A DNA stretch of 64,000 bases from Phlebotomus papatasi. Lineage: Eukaryota; Arthropoda; Insecta; Diptera; Psychodidae. Numbering within the stretch: the stretch's first letter is position 1; each line of letters opens with the position of its first letter. The stretch is taken from contig NC_077223.1 of the NCBI RefSeq assembly GCF_024763615.1, positions 80,290,627 through 80,354,626 on the forward strand, written 5' to 3'. Position numbers and translations under genes: made by a program. The notes under the pieces were generated by a model. That model saw only the letters and a list, made by a program, of their open reading frames with translations. It was not told the DNA's origin and ran no database searches. Shown here piece after piece: positions 63,564-64,000 of this stretch.

Positions 63564-64000
63564 GAACTGCAATACTTAAGAATTATCGTAAGCAAACCCA
63601 ACCTCATTGGGAACATTTACAATGTCATTTTTAAAATCAGCATGACAGAAGGTGGGGAATTTTATATTTTTGAGTTTTTTTTCTACACCTTTAAGAAGAA
63701 TGGGCCGAAACTACTATTTTCAAACTTTATAAAATCTGTACCTTAGCCCTATGTATACTAAACTAATTATCTTTGGGATTCCGTAATTTAAAACTGTGTC
63801 AAAGTGTCCCAGGTCCCAGGTTTTACGAAGTACTCGCACACGTGGCTTAAATTTTATACCTCAAAAGTTCATTCACATCATTTACCTATAAAATTCTTCA
63901 TTGGTTCGATTCATGAGTAAAAGAATTGTGTTCGCGAGTTCGAGAATTTCGCAAATTTTTTCTCAATGGGTAAGTTCTTTTTAAGTCTACCGGTTCACAA
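63564..64000. other. Right edge, no feature recognised
   Basis: No coding or repeat structure seen by eye. Confidence 0.4.

Overview
The window is an AT-rich, intron-bearing insect nuclear genome. The protein families (ApoD-type lipocalin, secreted LRR proteins, a DCST1/sneaky-type membrane protein, a short MIC19), arthropod-style TATA/Inr promoter sequence and GT-AG introns suggest a fly, probably a nematoceran such as a sand fly; the species is inference. Protein-coding sequence occupies under a tenth of the window; the rest is mostly recognisable mobile DNA.

Layout. About 1-7.7 kb holds the first exon of a minus-strand lipocalin with a TATA/Inr promoter (2.17-2.53 kb), a non-LTR retrotransposon 3' end and several small inverted-repeat elements. 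7.78-15.06 kb carries the last four coding exons of cytosolic arginyl-tRNA synthetase; its 5.6 kb intron is almost entirely transposons. 15-24.9 kb holds a tRNA-derived SINE, a ~120-130 bp tandem array, the first of two minus-strand secreted LRR genes (17.97-19.66 kb) and a full copy of a ~1.83 kb Helentron-like repeat. The second LRR paralogue is at 25.10-26.77 kb. 27.8-29.4 kb is a non-LTR reverse transcriptase C-terminus split by a 1.28 kb foldback element. 31.66-44.99 kb is a five-exon DC-STAMP/RING gene whose last intron (11.1 kb) contains the complete MIC19 gene on the other strand plus a nest of elements. 45-64 kb has one probable first coding exon (45.91 kb) of an unidentified gene, two tandem/inverted arrays, SINEs, a decayed reverse transcriptase and a fourth Helentron-like copy.

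The most notable structure is the ~1.83 kb non-coding repeat: four near-full copies, subterminal inverted repeats, a 3' hairpin ending CTAA, no clear target-site duplication, and an internal GGCC array of 3, 6, 7 or 10 units. One copy interrupts a TTAA-flanked MITE whose uninterrupted relatives are also in the window, so the insertion point can be read directly. The other notable structures are a hAT-like MITE carrying a 30 bp array inside another hAT-like MITE, and the foldback element with roughly 22 bp repeat arms. The genes do not form a pathway; they are unrelated housekeeping, secreted, mitochondrial and probable fertility genes placed between repeats. All similarity statements were made by eye; no searches were run.
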